Notes under the pieces: model-generated | Told to the model about the DNA's origin: nothing | Database searches by the model: none | Seen by the model: the letters and a program-made list of their open reading frames with translations, nothing else | Shown here: one piece after another, positions 21,101 to 34,000 of the stretch | How the letters are laid out: every line of letters begins with the position of its first letter | How positions within the stretch are numbered: position 1 is the first letter of the stretch | Position numbers and translations under genes: made by a program | Assembly (NCBI GenBank): GCA_013397455.1 | Contig: VYZB01000741.1 | Span: forward strand, 233,379-297,378 | Direction of reading: 5' to 3' | Source of the DNA: Crotophaga sulcirostris | Taxonomy: Eukaryota > Chordata > Aves > Cuculiformes > Crotophagidae | Length of the DNA stretch: 64,000 bases

Positions 21101-21785
21101 TATCTGCAGGGCCATGTATTATGGAGCCAAAGCAAATTACCTGCTGCTGCTATAGCACTGATGCTGGGGTTGGAGGGATGGTTGTCAAATGGAAACCTGC
21201 TCAGGCTTGGGAAGCAACTGATATTCCTATACCCAGGAATCACGCTGTAGATGCTCACAGCAGATGGAAATTGATGGCTGTAATCTCCAGGAAGAGGATG
21301 CTATCTGCACTAAGGCACCCCTGCTACCCACCCCTTGTGGCAAGACCATCAATCTGATGTGTGCTATTAGCACAATTCAAGGTTGCAGACCATCGCTGGA
21401 GAAATAAAAGATGCACAATGTGCAATTGCAGACAGAAGCAGAGAAAGCGGATGGCAATTGTTGTCAGTTGAAGACACGACCCTTGAGCAGCTCTGAAGTT
21501 AACACATGGGTATCAGCAGGGCACACACACGTTTCTGTTCCTGTAGCTACACAGTGCAGCTCTCTGCCTGCCTGGTCACAGCATCAGTGCTGTTGGTTTG
21601 CACAGCGCTGGGCCCACATAAAGAACGACAACGGAGATGACCTTTAGCGCGGCACCAAAGGTATACATTGAAAAGCCACATTTCCACTGAAATATTGTTC
21701 ATCTCAGTGCAAAAATCACTCCTGTGAGATCCTGACGTTATGCAGAGTGATGGCTGGAGCTACACACTCACACTACACCCAGCTG
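12193..21785. other. Non-coding DNA upstream of the proposed EVL first exon
   Basis: No gene, recognisable transposon or RNA gene is visible in these 9.6 kb. The stretch is AT-rich unique sequence with small homopolymer runs. Open frames of up to 140 codons occur on both strands but show no domain, no convincing splice sites and no family resemblance. One block at about 16980-17240 stands out by its lack of low complexity and its dense motifs; it is described separately. The whole stretch is either intron 1 of longer EVL transcripts or 5' flanking DNA. Confidence 0.7.
16980..17240. promoter_or_regulatory. Candidate conserved non-coding element
   Basis: This is a unique, low-complexity-free AT-rich block. 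It contains a TGAGTCAGC site (17025-17033; AP-1 / NF-E2 / MARE half type) next to TAATTGCAC, an ATCCGCAAATCAGC stretch and a GGAAATTTATTTAAT run. A 101-codon open frame (16948-17253, plus) spans it but resembles no protein I know. The character is that of vertebrate enhancers, but conservation cannot be judged from one genome. Confidence 0.25.
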
Positions 21786-21850
21786 CACGAGCGAGCGGCG
21801 CTCACCCACGTGCCGCGCGGTCCAGGCGATTCAGGGCACCCCTCGTCTCT
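21786..21850. promoter_or_regulatory. Compact CpG cluster with E-box
   Basis: Ten CpG dinucleotides fall between 21788 and 21846, including GAGCGAGCGGCGC and GTGCCGCGCGG, in a region otherwise almost free of CpG. A palindromic E-box CACGTG sits at 21827-21832. On the minus strand it overlaps a plausible splice donor (ACGTGG followed by GTGAGC). It could be a small unmethylated enhancer or alternative promoter with a non-coding first exon. No start codon of the phase EVL needs is evident beside the donor. Confidence 0.35.
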
Positions 21851-22005
21851 CTGACTTTCTGAAAAAGACAGAATCAGGGCAACTAACTTTTTGCCATGTG
21901 CCGCATTTGCTGCCAGCAGATTTTCTAGCATGTGCACAGCCACAGCAGCAGCCAGATTTTGCTCCCTCTGCCCGTCGTTGCGTGGATAAATAACCTAGTA
22001 TACAT

Positions 22006-22023
22006 CAAGATAAATTTATCTTG
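22006..22023. promoter_or_regulatory. Palindromic double GATA site
   Basis: A perfect 18-bp inverted repeat, CAAGATAAATTTATCTTG, contains a WGATAR motif on each strand (AGATAA and TTATCT) separated by two bases. It lies 160 bp from the CpG cluster at 21786-21850. Such GATA palindromes can bind GATA1/2/3, which would fit a haematopoietic gene. By itself an 18-bp palindrome is suggestive only. Confidence 0.3.
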
Positions 22024-25000
22024 GGTGTAACCTCAGGAATGTCACTGTGGCAAGAACAGAAACTATGTGGGCCTTAGTGCAGATGAAAGCATGTCATATA
22101 TATAATAAAATAAAAAATTCAAATGCCTGTCTCCCACAATTAGTAGCCTCTAACTGTTTTAGAAGAAAGAAATGTTGAGAATATTTTACTAAATGCAAGT
22201 TTAACAGAAAATAGAGTATTGATTTTAGACCATAATTTTCAAATGCTTGTAATGATAAAATATTCTTCTGATACACAGTTTGCAAAGATAACCCCAGGCT
22301 AGAGTAGGTGGAGACTAACATATTGATTTCATTGGAGCAGACAGAATATGCATCAGTTTGAAAGCTGGTCTTATCATTTTCCTTCTTTGAGTCAGGAGCA
22401 GTGGCATAATATAAAAGCATTTTTAAAAATATCCACTGTGGCTGATACAGCTCAAAATATGTTCTAAAACAGCTCTGATGACATTCAGAGTGATACAAAG
22501 TGGCACTTATGATACAGCAAGATTTACATGGAACATGACTTATGTCTTAAGATACATTCAACCTATAATGATTTACTGGAATTTTTAAGTTAGAAACAAA
22601 CACGAAGAAACCCACCCATAGGAAGACATACAGTTATGTTTGTGTTCTTTCATCTCGGTGTTGGTAGACACTGCACTTCCCATCATAACAGCATATTTTG
22701 TCTTTTCCACCAGGCCTAGCAGTGGTGGCAGGCTCTCCTTTCAACAAATGGTCCTGAAAGTCTAAGGGTGTGATTTCACAACCACTGCGGAAGCTGCCTT
22801 GGCTCTGCATCCCACATCTCTGTTCTGGCCAACTCTCTTCCCTGGAAGTGAGAAATTCTTGCAGAGATGCCCTGAGCTGGGGTGAGTGCTGCAGCATCTC
22901 CCCACTGCCCAGGCTCCTTCCAAGCCCACATTAAATTCCAACCCTTCTCCTAACCAGCTTGCTGGCCCCAGCACTGAGATGCTAAATGCATGTGCCACAG
23001 AAGTTCCCCTGCCTCTTGCAAGCTTCCCACCAGCCTTTTGCAAAACCAAAGGCAGCATTCGCTGTCTGGGACATCTCCTGGCAAGAGGGCAAAACTGTTC
23101 TTGAGTTCCTGCAGCCAAGTGACTGGTACGCTTATAGGTTTGCTCCCTGCAGCACAGAGGGAAGAGAGGTAAGTCCAGGGGAAGAGAAGTGGGGAAAGAT
23201 GCAGCAAGAGGGGGCAAGACAGATTGCTGAGAGATAAAAAGAAGGGGACACAGCTTGTTAGAAAGAAAACAAGTGGGTTTTTTAGTTTTTGTGTTAGTCT
23301 AGTCTTGGGTCATATCCAGTGGAGGCTGGCCAACCTCCATTAGTGAAGCAGCCAGCCCACTGCATGTTTTGCTTGGGGACTGCTGTTTCATTTCTAGAGG
23401 CCTTAAAGACACCTGCTAGAGCTCTCTGCTACCATGGCCAAACATTGCGTACAACTAAAAATATGCTTTGTTTATTTAAATCAAGGTTTTAACAGACTAT
23501 AGGACTTGTGAACCGATGTCAACAGCAGTGAATCTCTGTTCATGCAGACAACAGGTGCAATGAAAGCCAGTGTGCCCCCTCCCTTGGCACAGAGCAGTGC
23601 ACTGGCAGCACAAGGAAAGGGAAAAATCCACAGGATAAGAGAGGTCTGAAGGATGCCAAGAGGCAGAGACTTCAATCTCCCTTCCCCAGCACCTTGCTAT
23701 CCCAGGGGCTGAGCTCCCACGTTCACTCTTGACCGTGAGATAAGAGGATGCTCCTTGGCATTAAGATCTTGCCAAGTGCAACATTTTCAGGAGATCTTCC
23801 AGTACAGGCATCTCCTCCTGAACCACATCTCAGCATTTCTCTTGCTCCATGATCCCCAGCTCCAGCCATGCTGGATGGCTGGTCACAGACCAGCTGCAAC
23901 CGTGGGATCTCAAGCTGTGAGGAGCCCTGCAACACAGCCCTGTGGGCGTGTGGATGCAGCACAGCTGCAGGGAAGTGTGAAATGAGTGTCCAAAGCATGA
24001 GTCACACATTCCCCACGGAGCCCCACACTAGGGGGACAGCCCAGCCCAGCTTCTTCTCTTTAACCACTGCAGACACTCACTGCTGTTTCCAGCTAGCTAC
24101 CTCTTCCACATTTAGGCAGCACACCTTGCTATGACATAACCTGTGGTGGTGGCCAGATGATGTTTTGGGGAGGAAGGAGCAAGAAGTCTCATCTTGCAAA
24201 GATGAGACTCCAACACAAGTATTTGGAGGGAAACATTATTTCTAGAGGCTCCAACCCTGGCCTTTTTTAGACAAAAAGCCAAGGAGATCCTGGGAGCAAG
24301 GTGCCATGGGTGGCAAATCAGAACAAGAATTCCAGAAAGAAAGAACAGAGGCTGTGTGAGTCTGTCCTCACAACACCAAATAGAATCCACATAGGACACT
24401 AAAACAAGTTAGAGCAGGAATATGAATAGATATTTAAATAGACTGTTGTCATCTACTACATCTCACAAATCTAATTAGAAGTAACTAATACCACAAAAAG
24501 CCTCTTTCAATGGAATCGGATGTAGCATTTAATAGTCAATTTGCAAAGGCTATCACTTTCTTCCTCCCTTTTTTGGATGTGTTTAGTTGATGTCTCACAT
24601 CAGGTCCTGCTCCTGTCCCAGTCCATATTCACTTCAGCTTATGACCATGTGGACAGTTCTGTCTCCTGTTTCCCTTTATCTTTCATTTACAACAGCAACA
24701 AAAACTCCAGGGTGTTTCTTTACTCACAGTGTTGGACTGTGGCAGATGCAAATCGCTGGAAGTAAATACAAAACACCAGCAAGCATCTGGATAGGCTTAC
24801 CCAGCCTCTACCATCTAACCTCAACCTTCCAGTGAGTGTCAGCAATCACTCTGTGGGGTGGCATAATCTTCACATCGGATTTGTGGAGCAGGATCCTGAC
24901 TTAACAAAACCATCCAACAGAAGAATAACTTTGTACATTAGCTAAACTCGGTTTGATAAAGCCCTGCAGACACGTTTAAGCCCTAAGCCATCACAAAGCT

Positions 25001-28000
25001 TTGAAGCACAGGTTTTGAATCAAAGCATGCACTCAAGCTCTCTGTTAAACCAGTGTCCGTGTCCTGATTTGAATCCAACTCTTCCTACATAGCACTGAGT
25101 TCATGGAGGCCACCTCATCAGTTGGAGAGCAAAACTAGCAGGGTTTGCAAAACGAGGAGCAGATCCTCTACTTCCCAAGGACAAAGGGGTTAAAGTCATC
25201 AGCGCAAGAGGTGCTCAAATACAAACACAATGGAGGAAATGTGAAATCTGAAAAATTATCAGTAAACAGGGCAATTTGCTGACAATTCAAGAAATCTTTA
25301 TCTAAACTGCTGCTGTGCCTCATGCGGACATTTGCAGGCAGAATAGGGTAGGAATAGTAACAGTTCCTTCTAAACAGGAAGATGCCCAGGATATGTTAGA
25401 CACACATTTAGATGTGTGCACAGTTAAGGACTGGCTACAAAGCTGGCTAAAGCCAATGGGTCTGAGAACAGTCTTAGAACCCCAAATGTAAGTACCCTGT
25501 AAAAATAAAAAATAAAAAAAAAGAAGAAGAAAAATATGTATTTGTGATTGATGACTGAATACAGCTAAAGGGAACTGGGTTTTCTAATTATCTTTATCTG
25601 GAGAATCTTTTTGATTTAAACGCTCGCATAGCTGTAACAATGTTATCTAATTTTGGCAGAGCAGGATAGAGTAGACTGACTAAAATTAGGTTTGCAAACA
25701 TGCACCAAGAGACACAAGGCTTCACATGACTCATCTAGTTCTACCAGCCTCTCTAATAGACTAATGGAGGAATCCTCAACAAGGATAATAATTTTCTCAA
25801 TAAAGGCAGAAGATTTAAAGTAACCGTATTATGAGCAATAAGGAGATACTGCATTTGCCCCGAGGCAGCACATTAATTTTCAAGACATACAGCAATAGAA
25901 AACCTTGTATCTGGAGAAAGTACTTTGAAATATTTTCCTGGAAAGGTAGTTAAATCTGAATGAATGTGTTACAGCCTATATATCCTCACCTCCTGCCACA
26001 GGTGGGCTTTGCTGGGAAGTCACATCATAAAGCAGTGTGACATGTAAATACACAAGCAACTTTGTCCCGGAGGGGCAAGCTAAAACAAAAATGCCTAAGT
26101 AGAAGTGGTTTCCTAAAAAAGAGGGTCTCAAACTTAGTGGGTTTACACCACAGCAGTCTTACTATCCCCATTGTGCAGACAGTGAATTTGTTTTGCCCAA
26201 AGTCACCCCAGTGCTAGCATAAACCTAGGAAGAAACCCCACATCTCCCTGGCCCTGCTCCCAATCCACTCACCACATCCCACCATCTCCTTTCTGAAATC
26301 CACCCTGACTGCAGGTCTCTAAAACAGAAATGGGAATGGGAACAAATCTAACAATGTTCTGCACTAAAATGCTCAAGTTGCTGAGATCAGTACTTTCTAC
26401 CTAGTTCTTCAAACTCCTACATGCCATACGTGCCTCGTGCTCTCCAAAGGCTGGGCCAAGACAGAACAATGCCAGAACAAGGCTCTTCTTATCAGTCCCT
26501 CCAAGACCATGCAAGCAGGCAGCAACATTAAAATAATCTGAGATGCAGGGGGGCTCTATACATTCCAGACAATTTGACCAGTTAATCAAAACAACACTGG
26601 GTGACGCACACCAGTGTAGGAAAGATAAGTTGTTTCACAGACAAGGATGGCTGAAGGACAAATACTGTGCCTCTCCTTGCAAACAAGAAATGTGACTTTA
26701 AGTTCCGTGCTTACAACTCAGCTAAGATTTATCCCAGCACTAATAAAGCTGTGCTCATGCCAATGCAGACACTAAGTTCAGCCTAGCTAACTGCTACCTG
26801 TCCAGACGAGTTTCACAGTCTCTGCACAGTCCCACGCTGCCAGGGAGCATCAGACAACAGCCTACTGACACACAGGCAACCACACCCCACTGACAGCTGC
26901 AGAAGGTCTTACTAGGACTTTTGAGGTCAATGTTAGATAGCTAACGGGCAGGGAAGGGAGGCAGGAACTACACCCCTGGGGCTAAAAGTGATGAACTGAC
27001 AGCTGGCAGGGTTCTGGGAGGGATAAAAAATGATCCACACCAAGGGAGGAAGCCTTGGAGGCTGCGACAGGGGAGGCCATGGAAGAAGATGGAGTGGTTT
27101 CCTACTTTCAAAAGGATGTAAAAAGTCCTAAACTTTTCATACCACTTACCTACCTACCTTCTGTTTATGGCTAGACTCCTGGGTCTTTATTCCAGTAATG
27201 GCTTCAAACTGGGAAGCCAGAAGACGGAATGGGAAAACACCTACAGTTGCTCTTTGTCCTCTACTCCCACAGGTTTAACTAATCTGGCGCCCCTAGTCCT
27301 CCCTTTTTCCACATGCTCTTGGGTACCTTCTGTGAGGAGGTCCCACCTCAGGAACAAGGCAGTTCAGAACTGCCCTGGTCTCTGAACCGTCAAGGCAGGC
27401 TAAAACCAGCTGCTGATGCTGGAGGCTGCAGAGAAGAACAGGTCTGTATGAAGCAGGGACATTGTGACAAGAAGGAGGAAAGTTACTGTTTAACTGGTGT
27501 AATTGCAGACACCACACCTCTTGTTATTGTCATAGGAATATGAAATAGTTACATTGCATTCCCTTTCCCACCCAGAAACATAACAGCACCAACCCTGCAC
27601 TTACTGGGAATAACTCCATTTTCTCTGCAAGCAAAAAAAGTCAAGGAACTTTACATTTTTAAAAATGAAAACTGAGATTAGACTTGACATATAAAAGCTT
27701 CCAAACTGGCAGGGCCCTAGGGCTGGGAACTCTGCAGTCCCAAGAGGGCATCTGTGCAAGTTCAAAGAAATGAAGTACAAGGAAATTGCATAAGTTGACC
27801 TCCTCTTCTCCTCTTCCACGCTTCACTGAGCAGGCATTCATGAAGATGAGTAAAATATTATAACCAAAAGCCCAGTCTTCATGAGGAAACTCACTGAGGC
27901 AGCTGATCTCCATCCCAGCTTAAGTATTCAACTCTACTGGCTGGACCCTGATATAAGCATGTGACCTTCATCTTTCTTTCCTTATGTGACTTCCTAACCT

Positions 28001-31000
28001 TTCACAACCCTCCCCATGTCTGCAGATGAATAAAATCTCTTTGCAGAGCCACTTCTCATTTCACTTGCAGACCTAGGCATCAATCTTGCAGTGGGGAACT
28101 GAGTCCAGCAAGCTAGTGAACACATATTTTCTTCCTTTCTTAAGGAAGTGCAACACAGCATTTTCTCATAGAAAGAAGGCAGAGTTGTTCCGCATCTTTT
28201 GAATGCGTGTTTCCAGAAAAAAAATATGTGTCAGTATATTTAAAGGGAGGGTGCTTAACTAAAGATTTCTTTTGTCGGTTTTTCATTTTAAAATGAGAAT
28301 TTGTTGCCACATGAAGCCATTTTAATATTGCACTGCCCTCAACCAGACCATCTGTGTACTTAACCAGCTCTTTAAAACTAAGTAAAACAGATTTTGTATT
28401 TTTTTATAGCCAAATTTCACTGTGAATTTCATTCTCTTCCATGCCATAGTTGGCGAGAAGGGAACTACCAGTTCATTTCGAAATGAAATAAAAAACTCCA
28501 AACCATTCTTACTAAAGGGACAGCAACTAGTGCCTCGCAACTGTAATAATGATGTTAGCACAGTAACATTAAAATTATTTACATATTCATCTGTTTAATA
28601 GTTGATAAGGCAGTTGGAAGCATGCCCCAGTAAACAGCCAAGTTCAGTCGCTCTGCAACTGGCAAGAACAGAGGAAGAAGAAATCAGCTCCTGGGACACA
28701 CAGGTAATCATAGCCTTCAGCATAATATAGGCTTAATTGCTTTAACTTCTGACACTTGCACTTCTAAACACATGGCAGCATCTCTCAGAGTGAGATGCAG
28801 GAGCTTAGTCAGGTATCAGAATGGATATGGGATTTCCTCTACCGAAGCTCAACTGTTAAAACACAGAGTTATCAGTTATCCTTGTGAGAAGGGATTAAAA
28901 ATGTAAACTGGATGTAGCAGTCCCACCTGCCCAAGTTTTTAGAAAGCATGAACCATGCTCGAGCTCCACGCTTAAGCTATCTGCTTTCATTATTCCTTGC
29001 TATTTCACTGGTTAATGAAATGTAAGGTGGATCTAGCACTGGAGTAAAGTAATACTGCATGGAGGAGATCCCAGCTACTCTACACAGAACTCAGCAGTTT
29101 GAGACTTTGACAAGATGACGTCAACAGGAGCACAGGGATTATTTTCTTGAATGGAATTCCCTTTTCAGTGTTTGGGAACTACTGCACCAATGAAACTGGG
29201 CTGGTTTAAATTACTTTTAAAACCAGACACCTGGGAAAAACAAGTGGTTTCAGGTAAATGTCAGCCATCCCAGCTTCACCAATTAATTGATTCCAAGCGT
29301 AAAGATAATAACAGCCAACTGAGACGACAGAAGTTACAGACTGAGAAGCTCAGCATCCACTTTGACATATCTACTTTTATGCTTCACTTGTTCACTACAT
29401 CGGGGACCTTCTTCCACTCAGTTCTCTCCACAACTCCTCCAGCATCCCAGGTAAACCATGAAGGAAGCTATTCTCAGAGTCTTCTTTATTTTGATAGGTT
29501 TTACTATCCAGGCACAGGTAGCTCTTTGGAATTCTAAATACGTCTTTCCCTTGGAAAGCTTTGTGACACTGCAGTGCATTTCAGTGGTTTAGGTGCTACT
29601 CTATATCCAAAATAGAGCCAAGGCACATCATACAGCCTAGCATACAGAGAGGGCTTTTATAAATAGTCTGTATGGAGACCCAGGGATGTGCACTACCAGT
29701 TAGGATAAATCAACCTGAGAATACTGATGCAGTAATGCTTAGGGTAACCCCGTAAAGATGGTCTTCAGATGGCTGTGTTAGCATCACAGGCACTGAAGTA
29801 GAAAATATATATATTTTTTAAGGCGAATTTAAAGTAAAGAACAAGGACATGCTGAAAGATGCTGCAAACATCAAAGAAACAAAGAACAGAACTGCTAAAT
29901 GTTCACTACAAGAGGGCAGTAGGTTGTTTGAAGAAGTGCATCAGACGTGTGTCAAACATGTCAAGTAACACTGAAACCATTCCGTATTTCTCTGTTTGTA
30001 CTGCAATCACAAGGCAAGGCCTATCTTGACTAATACCACATATTACAAGGGAGATTATTGATTCCATTTCCTGAAATAAAAAGATGTGTTCAAGCAATAA
30101 AATTAATTCAAAAATGTGATCTCACCCAAGTCAATGAGACAGTACGTGGGTCATTCCAGCGTTTGTACTCTAGAACTGCAGTTAAATCTAACAGATGTCA
30201 AAGCACAAGGGACAGAAGCTGGAGTAAAGTTGGCAAAAAAAGGAAAATGCCACATGCATTATAAAAAAGGTAAACTGCTGTAAGCCACAATCTAGACCGA
30301 ATGACGTATTAGAGCCACTTACACTGTCCTGAGTTCTGCTTCACTTCACCCAGCCCAGACAACCTCTAAGTTTTAGTTCTTCATTTTGACACCCTTAAAA
30401 TCAGGAGAAATCAAAGTGCTACCAGATCATGGTTCATCTGCTCCTAAAGTAGGCAGCTAAAACGGGTCAGGTGAATCGTGTTAGCAGCAGCTTTTTCTCT
30501 CCATTGGTTACCCAAGGAGCCTACAGGGGCCGGGTTGGATGGAGATGTTCAGAGTTAGGGGAAACGAAGCCCATCTCAGACATCTGCACAACTGCATTAT
30601 GCTCTCATGGTAAAAAAAAGTGTGGCTCATTTCCACTGCAGAAAAAAAGTCAGAAGTAGCAGCTTTCTCAAGACTGATCTCAAATCTGAATTCCCAACAA
30701 GGAAAGGTCTTTCTTTCTATTTCAAACAGTTGCATTAAGGGTTGAGTCGCGATTCCTATTCCCAGCACTTCATCTAACCTGAAATCTGACCTTTGGCATG
30801 TCATTTAACCTCATTTTTCCTACTAATTGCAAAGTAGAGATAATTATAACAACTCTGCAAGAACACTGAGTCTTAATTGATGAACATCTTTAAAGTGTTC
30901 CGGGATTCCAGGGCCTCTCATCAAACCAGAGATACTATGAGCTGTTTTATGAACACTGTAATGATTACCATTACAATGACAGCATTTATCTGATATTTAC

Positions 31001-34000
31001 CCTTAAAACAGCTAAAATTAATTTGCATGTGCTTTTTTTGGATAATCCTTCTCATGCCTATTTCTCTGATATTTGTTCTTTCTGATCTAACACCTTCCAA
31101 GTTTACCACCATGCTCCCTTTTTTTTTTCCTGTTAAAATCATGGACTAATAAAAACCCCAGTTTTTTGCTTTCTGCCTAAATATGGCTGTATATAAATAG
31201 CTCAACATATAAGCCCACACATTCAGCCATTAAGTTTAGCAGACAAATAGATTTGAATTTCAGTAATGTAAACAAATCTGAATCCTTTTGCCAAACCTAA
31301 TGGGCAAATATGAATAATTCCTGTCTAGAAGCCACACTCGAATCACTGTACAGAGTAACTTGGGCTGGAAATCAAAACAAAGTGTCATTGTCTTCATCCT
31401 CTATTCTCACAACCCCAGCAATGAAAGCTCAGGGAAAGGGCTCACTTAATACAAATGCTTACATTTTATTCTGGAAACAGCTTCCATTTATAGCATGATG
31501 TAGAAATACAGACACAAAAGTATATAGACAAGGAAATGTGTATATGTATATGTACACACATACAGTCATGTTTCCCAGAGCAAGCTGATCCAGCCCTGGG
31601 ATCAGAGAGACAAACAACTGCAGGGTCACTGGAGCCAGGATCTTGCTCATCAAGTGCCACTCTCAGAACACCCTGTACCTCCACTTCTCTGACTTTAACA
31701 CACGGATAAGTAACTTCCCTTCAATATTTATGGATGAAAGCATCTTTGCTCATTTAAATTATCGTCACATAGTACCTCTCACCAGAAAAAGCCCTGGGAG
31801 TGCTCCTGCACAAGCCCCACCACAGAGCAAAGAGGGGTCACATCCCGTGGCTTGCAGAAACCCAAGGGCACCCCACCAGGAAGGCAGGCTGCTGCTCATG
31901 CATTGCCACGTTGAGGGGAAGGAGAAAACAAGGAAAACTTTTGGAGGAGTGTGAGCATCAAGGCAGACTTCTGCAGCCACAATCAAGCCATAAGAGATGC
32001 TGCAGTGAAAGCAACCCACTGAGAGCAATGGAGACCAGCTTCAACCCACTTACTCACTGGATGTGAATTATCCCCTGTCCCCACAAAGCTGTGATCACAT
32101 CACTGCTCTGCTACCCCTTTTTGTTTAAACTGAGACCCCCCTGCCCTGGGAGAGCTTCCAGCCCTGGTGAGGGCTGCACTCTGGGTCCTGCGCTGCGGTG
32201 CATGCGGTCTGGAGCTCAGTGCCCGTGTCTGCAGGCACACAGGCACCACTTCTGGTAGCATCTGCACTAAGTCTCAGCATTAGAGACAAATCCTCAGCCC
32301 TCTGGCACAACCATCACTATCAATTTTGATCCCCTCTTGAGGTTACAGAGATTTCTGGGCTGAAGACAGGAACCTGCATGCTAAACGCTGACTACAAAAA
32401 GGCAGATCCTGGATGAACCCCTCCCAGTGACGCGCACTTCTGGGAGCTGCAGCAAGCACCAGTGTGAGACCCTGCAATCCCAGCAAAGCCAGTGCACCTG
32501 AGCCTCCTCACTGGTCCACCCGCTCTGTCCCCGCTTGCCACAACTTGCTTCAACATCAGAGTAAAACCTGAAGTGACAAGCAACACCTGTTTCCACAGCT
32601 ATTTTTCCGCACCCAGCTACATCTAATCCTTGCTTCATTGCCTCCTTTAAAGTTTAATAATGGTTTCAGTGAGCAGCCTTAGTCAAGTTTCTGATTTTTT
32701 TTTACTTAATGCTGCCACGGTTGAGCTCAGACATCTGAAGGAATCTGGGTTTAAGTAATCTGCTTTCTAGCCCTGGAAATACGCTTTCTGCTCATCATGA
32801 TCTTAAACCACAAGTACAAAGCTGCAGTACAGTGTGTATTTTTCCACTGTAGCAATGCAATGGCAGGGTTTTGCTTCCTTTGCATGGGATTTTATTAGCA
32901 GCTCCTCTACCAGATGGACTCAGTGAAGTATAAAACAGGATGTATATCTCAAAATGCATTCTTAAAATTCAAGTTTCTATTTATGGTACCCACCAAACGA
33001 CTCTGCATCATCCTTTTAAAGTACTGAGAAACAGCTAAAAGCCCAGACTGAGTTAATAGATTAGTTGTTTTAATTTACACACATGTAATTTACAGACATG
33101 CAATTGGCAGATAAGGATTTTAAAACCTCAGCGATCTCAAGAATGCACCAGAAGCTTTAATTTGGTGAAGTGTGACCAGCTGAGTGCTGTACATGGATCA
33201 CAACACGTACTGGTGGAACTGATGGGGGGAAAACCTGAAGAATTCCAAGTGTGGTGGGCTCTCTGACCTGGCTGGTACCCCAGACACAGGAGTGCCCGTG
33301 CAGGGCAGCACCTGCCCAGCTCCTGCCTGCACCCCTGAGCTGGGGCTGCCAGCCTCAGCATCGCCCCACCAGCCACACTGATCTCGGATACTTCAGATAG
33401 AACAAACCAAAAGAGCAAAGCAAAACACATTCCAGACCTCAGAAGCCAAACCACGCATCTACAGGGAGAACCAGTCCATATCTGGCCCCTTGCTCCCCCC
33501 TCGCCCACGCACAAGAGCAGCCAGCTGAAACCCCCAGCATTTCGCAACCGAGGTCACCCTGACGTAGACCCTGAGTCACAGCAGCCTGGGCAGAGCTCAG
33601 AGGGGACGTGGGAAGCTGCAGGGACTGAGTTCACACCCACACCCAGGCATGCAGGCATGGATGAGCTCCTGCCTGGCGGGAGGAAATGATACCTGCAAGG
33701 AGCGCACCCGCAGAGGGAGCGATGGCAAGCGCAGGGCATCCCTCTCCAAAACCCCCCTCCATTTCCCAAGCCCTGGTGCCAGGAAATCCTGTAGTATTTC
33801 AGGATTGGTTTCCTCTTACTTCAGCCTTCAAAATGAGGATAGCGTTACATCTTTGTCAGCAACAGCAGGATTTTCCACAACAAATCAGACATCTTTTTAA
33901 TGGAAAATTAGCCAGCTGCCTTACACAGGCTGTACCCTGTGGGTACTTCATTTTCACCTTCTGCTGTAATAGGACATTTTCTTTCTCTTCCCTTTCACAC

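Noticed and set aside
33688..33734. Minus-strand short ATG frame ending AG before GTATCA, in EVL-compatible phase, within a small CpG group.
   Set aside because: The donor is weak at +4 to +6, the Cys-rich peptide resembles nothing, and phase agreement occurs one time in three by chance.
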